From Planctomycetota bacterium (lineage in GTDB: Bacteria > Planctomycetota > B15-G4 > SIAN01): DNA of 64,000 bases. Shown in pieces: positions 63,925-64,000 of this stretch (position 1 is its first letter; every line of letters starts with the position of its first letter). The DNA is taken from assembly GCA_028289345.1 (NCBI GenBank), contig JANQQL010000010.1:682001-746000 (forward strand). Direction: 5' to 3'. The translations under genes were made by a program, and so were the position numbers. The notes beneath the pieces are model-generated. The model ran no database searches. It was not told the origin of the DNA and was given only the letters and a program-made list of their open reading frames with translations.

Positions 63925-64000
63925 GTGAACACCGACACCGTGGTGTCACCGACGTCCCCAGTGTCGGCCACGCCAGTCCGCGCCCAAGCCAAACGCGATC

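Overview
The window is GC-rich DNA from a Gram-negative bacterium. The best fit is a member of the Planctomycetota, with Acidobacteriota as the main alternative. Signs for this are ECF sigma factors of the 'TLQPTAL.HEAYLRL' type directly coupled to TPR-bearing Ser/Thr kinases, a GFTLVELL prepilin, many Sec-exported FG-GAP/VCBS and PQQ-type propeller proteins, a CxPxR sulfatase, and a metalloprotease with a C-terminal extension of planctomycete type. This placement is inference from gene style; no rRNA or tRNA gene was found to settle it.

Layout. 1-1399 is the N-terminal half of 2-oxoglutarate dehydrogenase E1 (sucA, minus strand, cut by the window edge). 1783-4209 holds a CBS-domain protein, a secreted amidohydrolase and a divergent PadR regulator. 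4316-9562 holds a very large exported protein and an anchored HEAAH metallopeptidase. 9787-11853 is a TetR-controlled minus-strand operon (SDR, NTF2-like protein, tautomerase) with the same 18-bp operator in front of both tetR and the operon. 11953-15582 is the first ECF/kinase cassette. 15791-17632 is an unrecognised exported protein. 17954-21782 is an ECF sigma/anti-sigma/exported TPR-CHAT protease cassette with overlapping genes, followed by the first YadA-head-repeat protein (22169-23191).

23484-29918 holds a VCBS protein and two paralogous PQQ-like propellers flanking an orphan BtuF-like binding protein. 30013-32537 holds a divergent pair of signal-peptide-bearing enzymes, a SAM methyltransferase and a class V aminotransferase. 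32559-36877 holds a TolB-like propeller and an 1104-residue fusion of a beta-lactamase-like serine hydrolase to a CocE/S15 hydrolase. 37407-41727 is the second YadA-repeat gene, divergent from the second ECF/kinase cassette. It is followed by a sulfatase, an S41 protease with an AraC regulator, a reprolysin-like metalloprotease and a small conserved protein.

49041-53378 is the third YadA-repeat gene directly upstream of the third ECF/kinase cassette. 53490-58808 holds a prepilin-like protein and two FG-GAP proteins. 59492-63924 holds a flavodoxin-fold reductase, a membrane protein with 12-residue repeats plus LRRs, and a second beta-lactamase-like hydrolase.

How it may work together: about half of the roughly 40 genes encode exported proteins, and four separate ECF modules are interleaved with them. 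The clearest pattern is that all three YadA-head-repeat genes lie next to an ECF cassette. This suggests signalling modules paired with a surface beta-roll protein. Whether the sigma factors actually transcribe these neighbours is untested.
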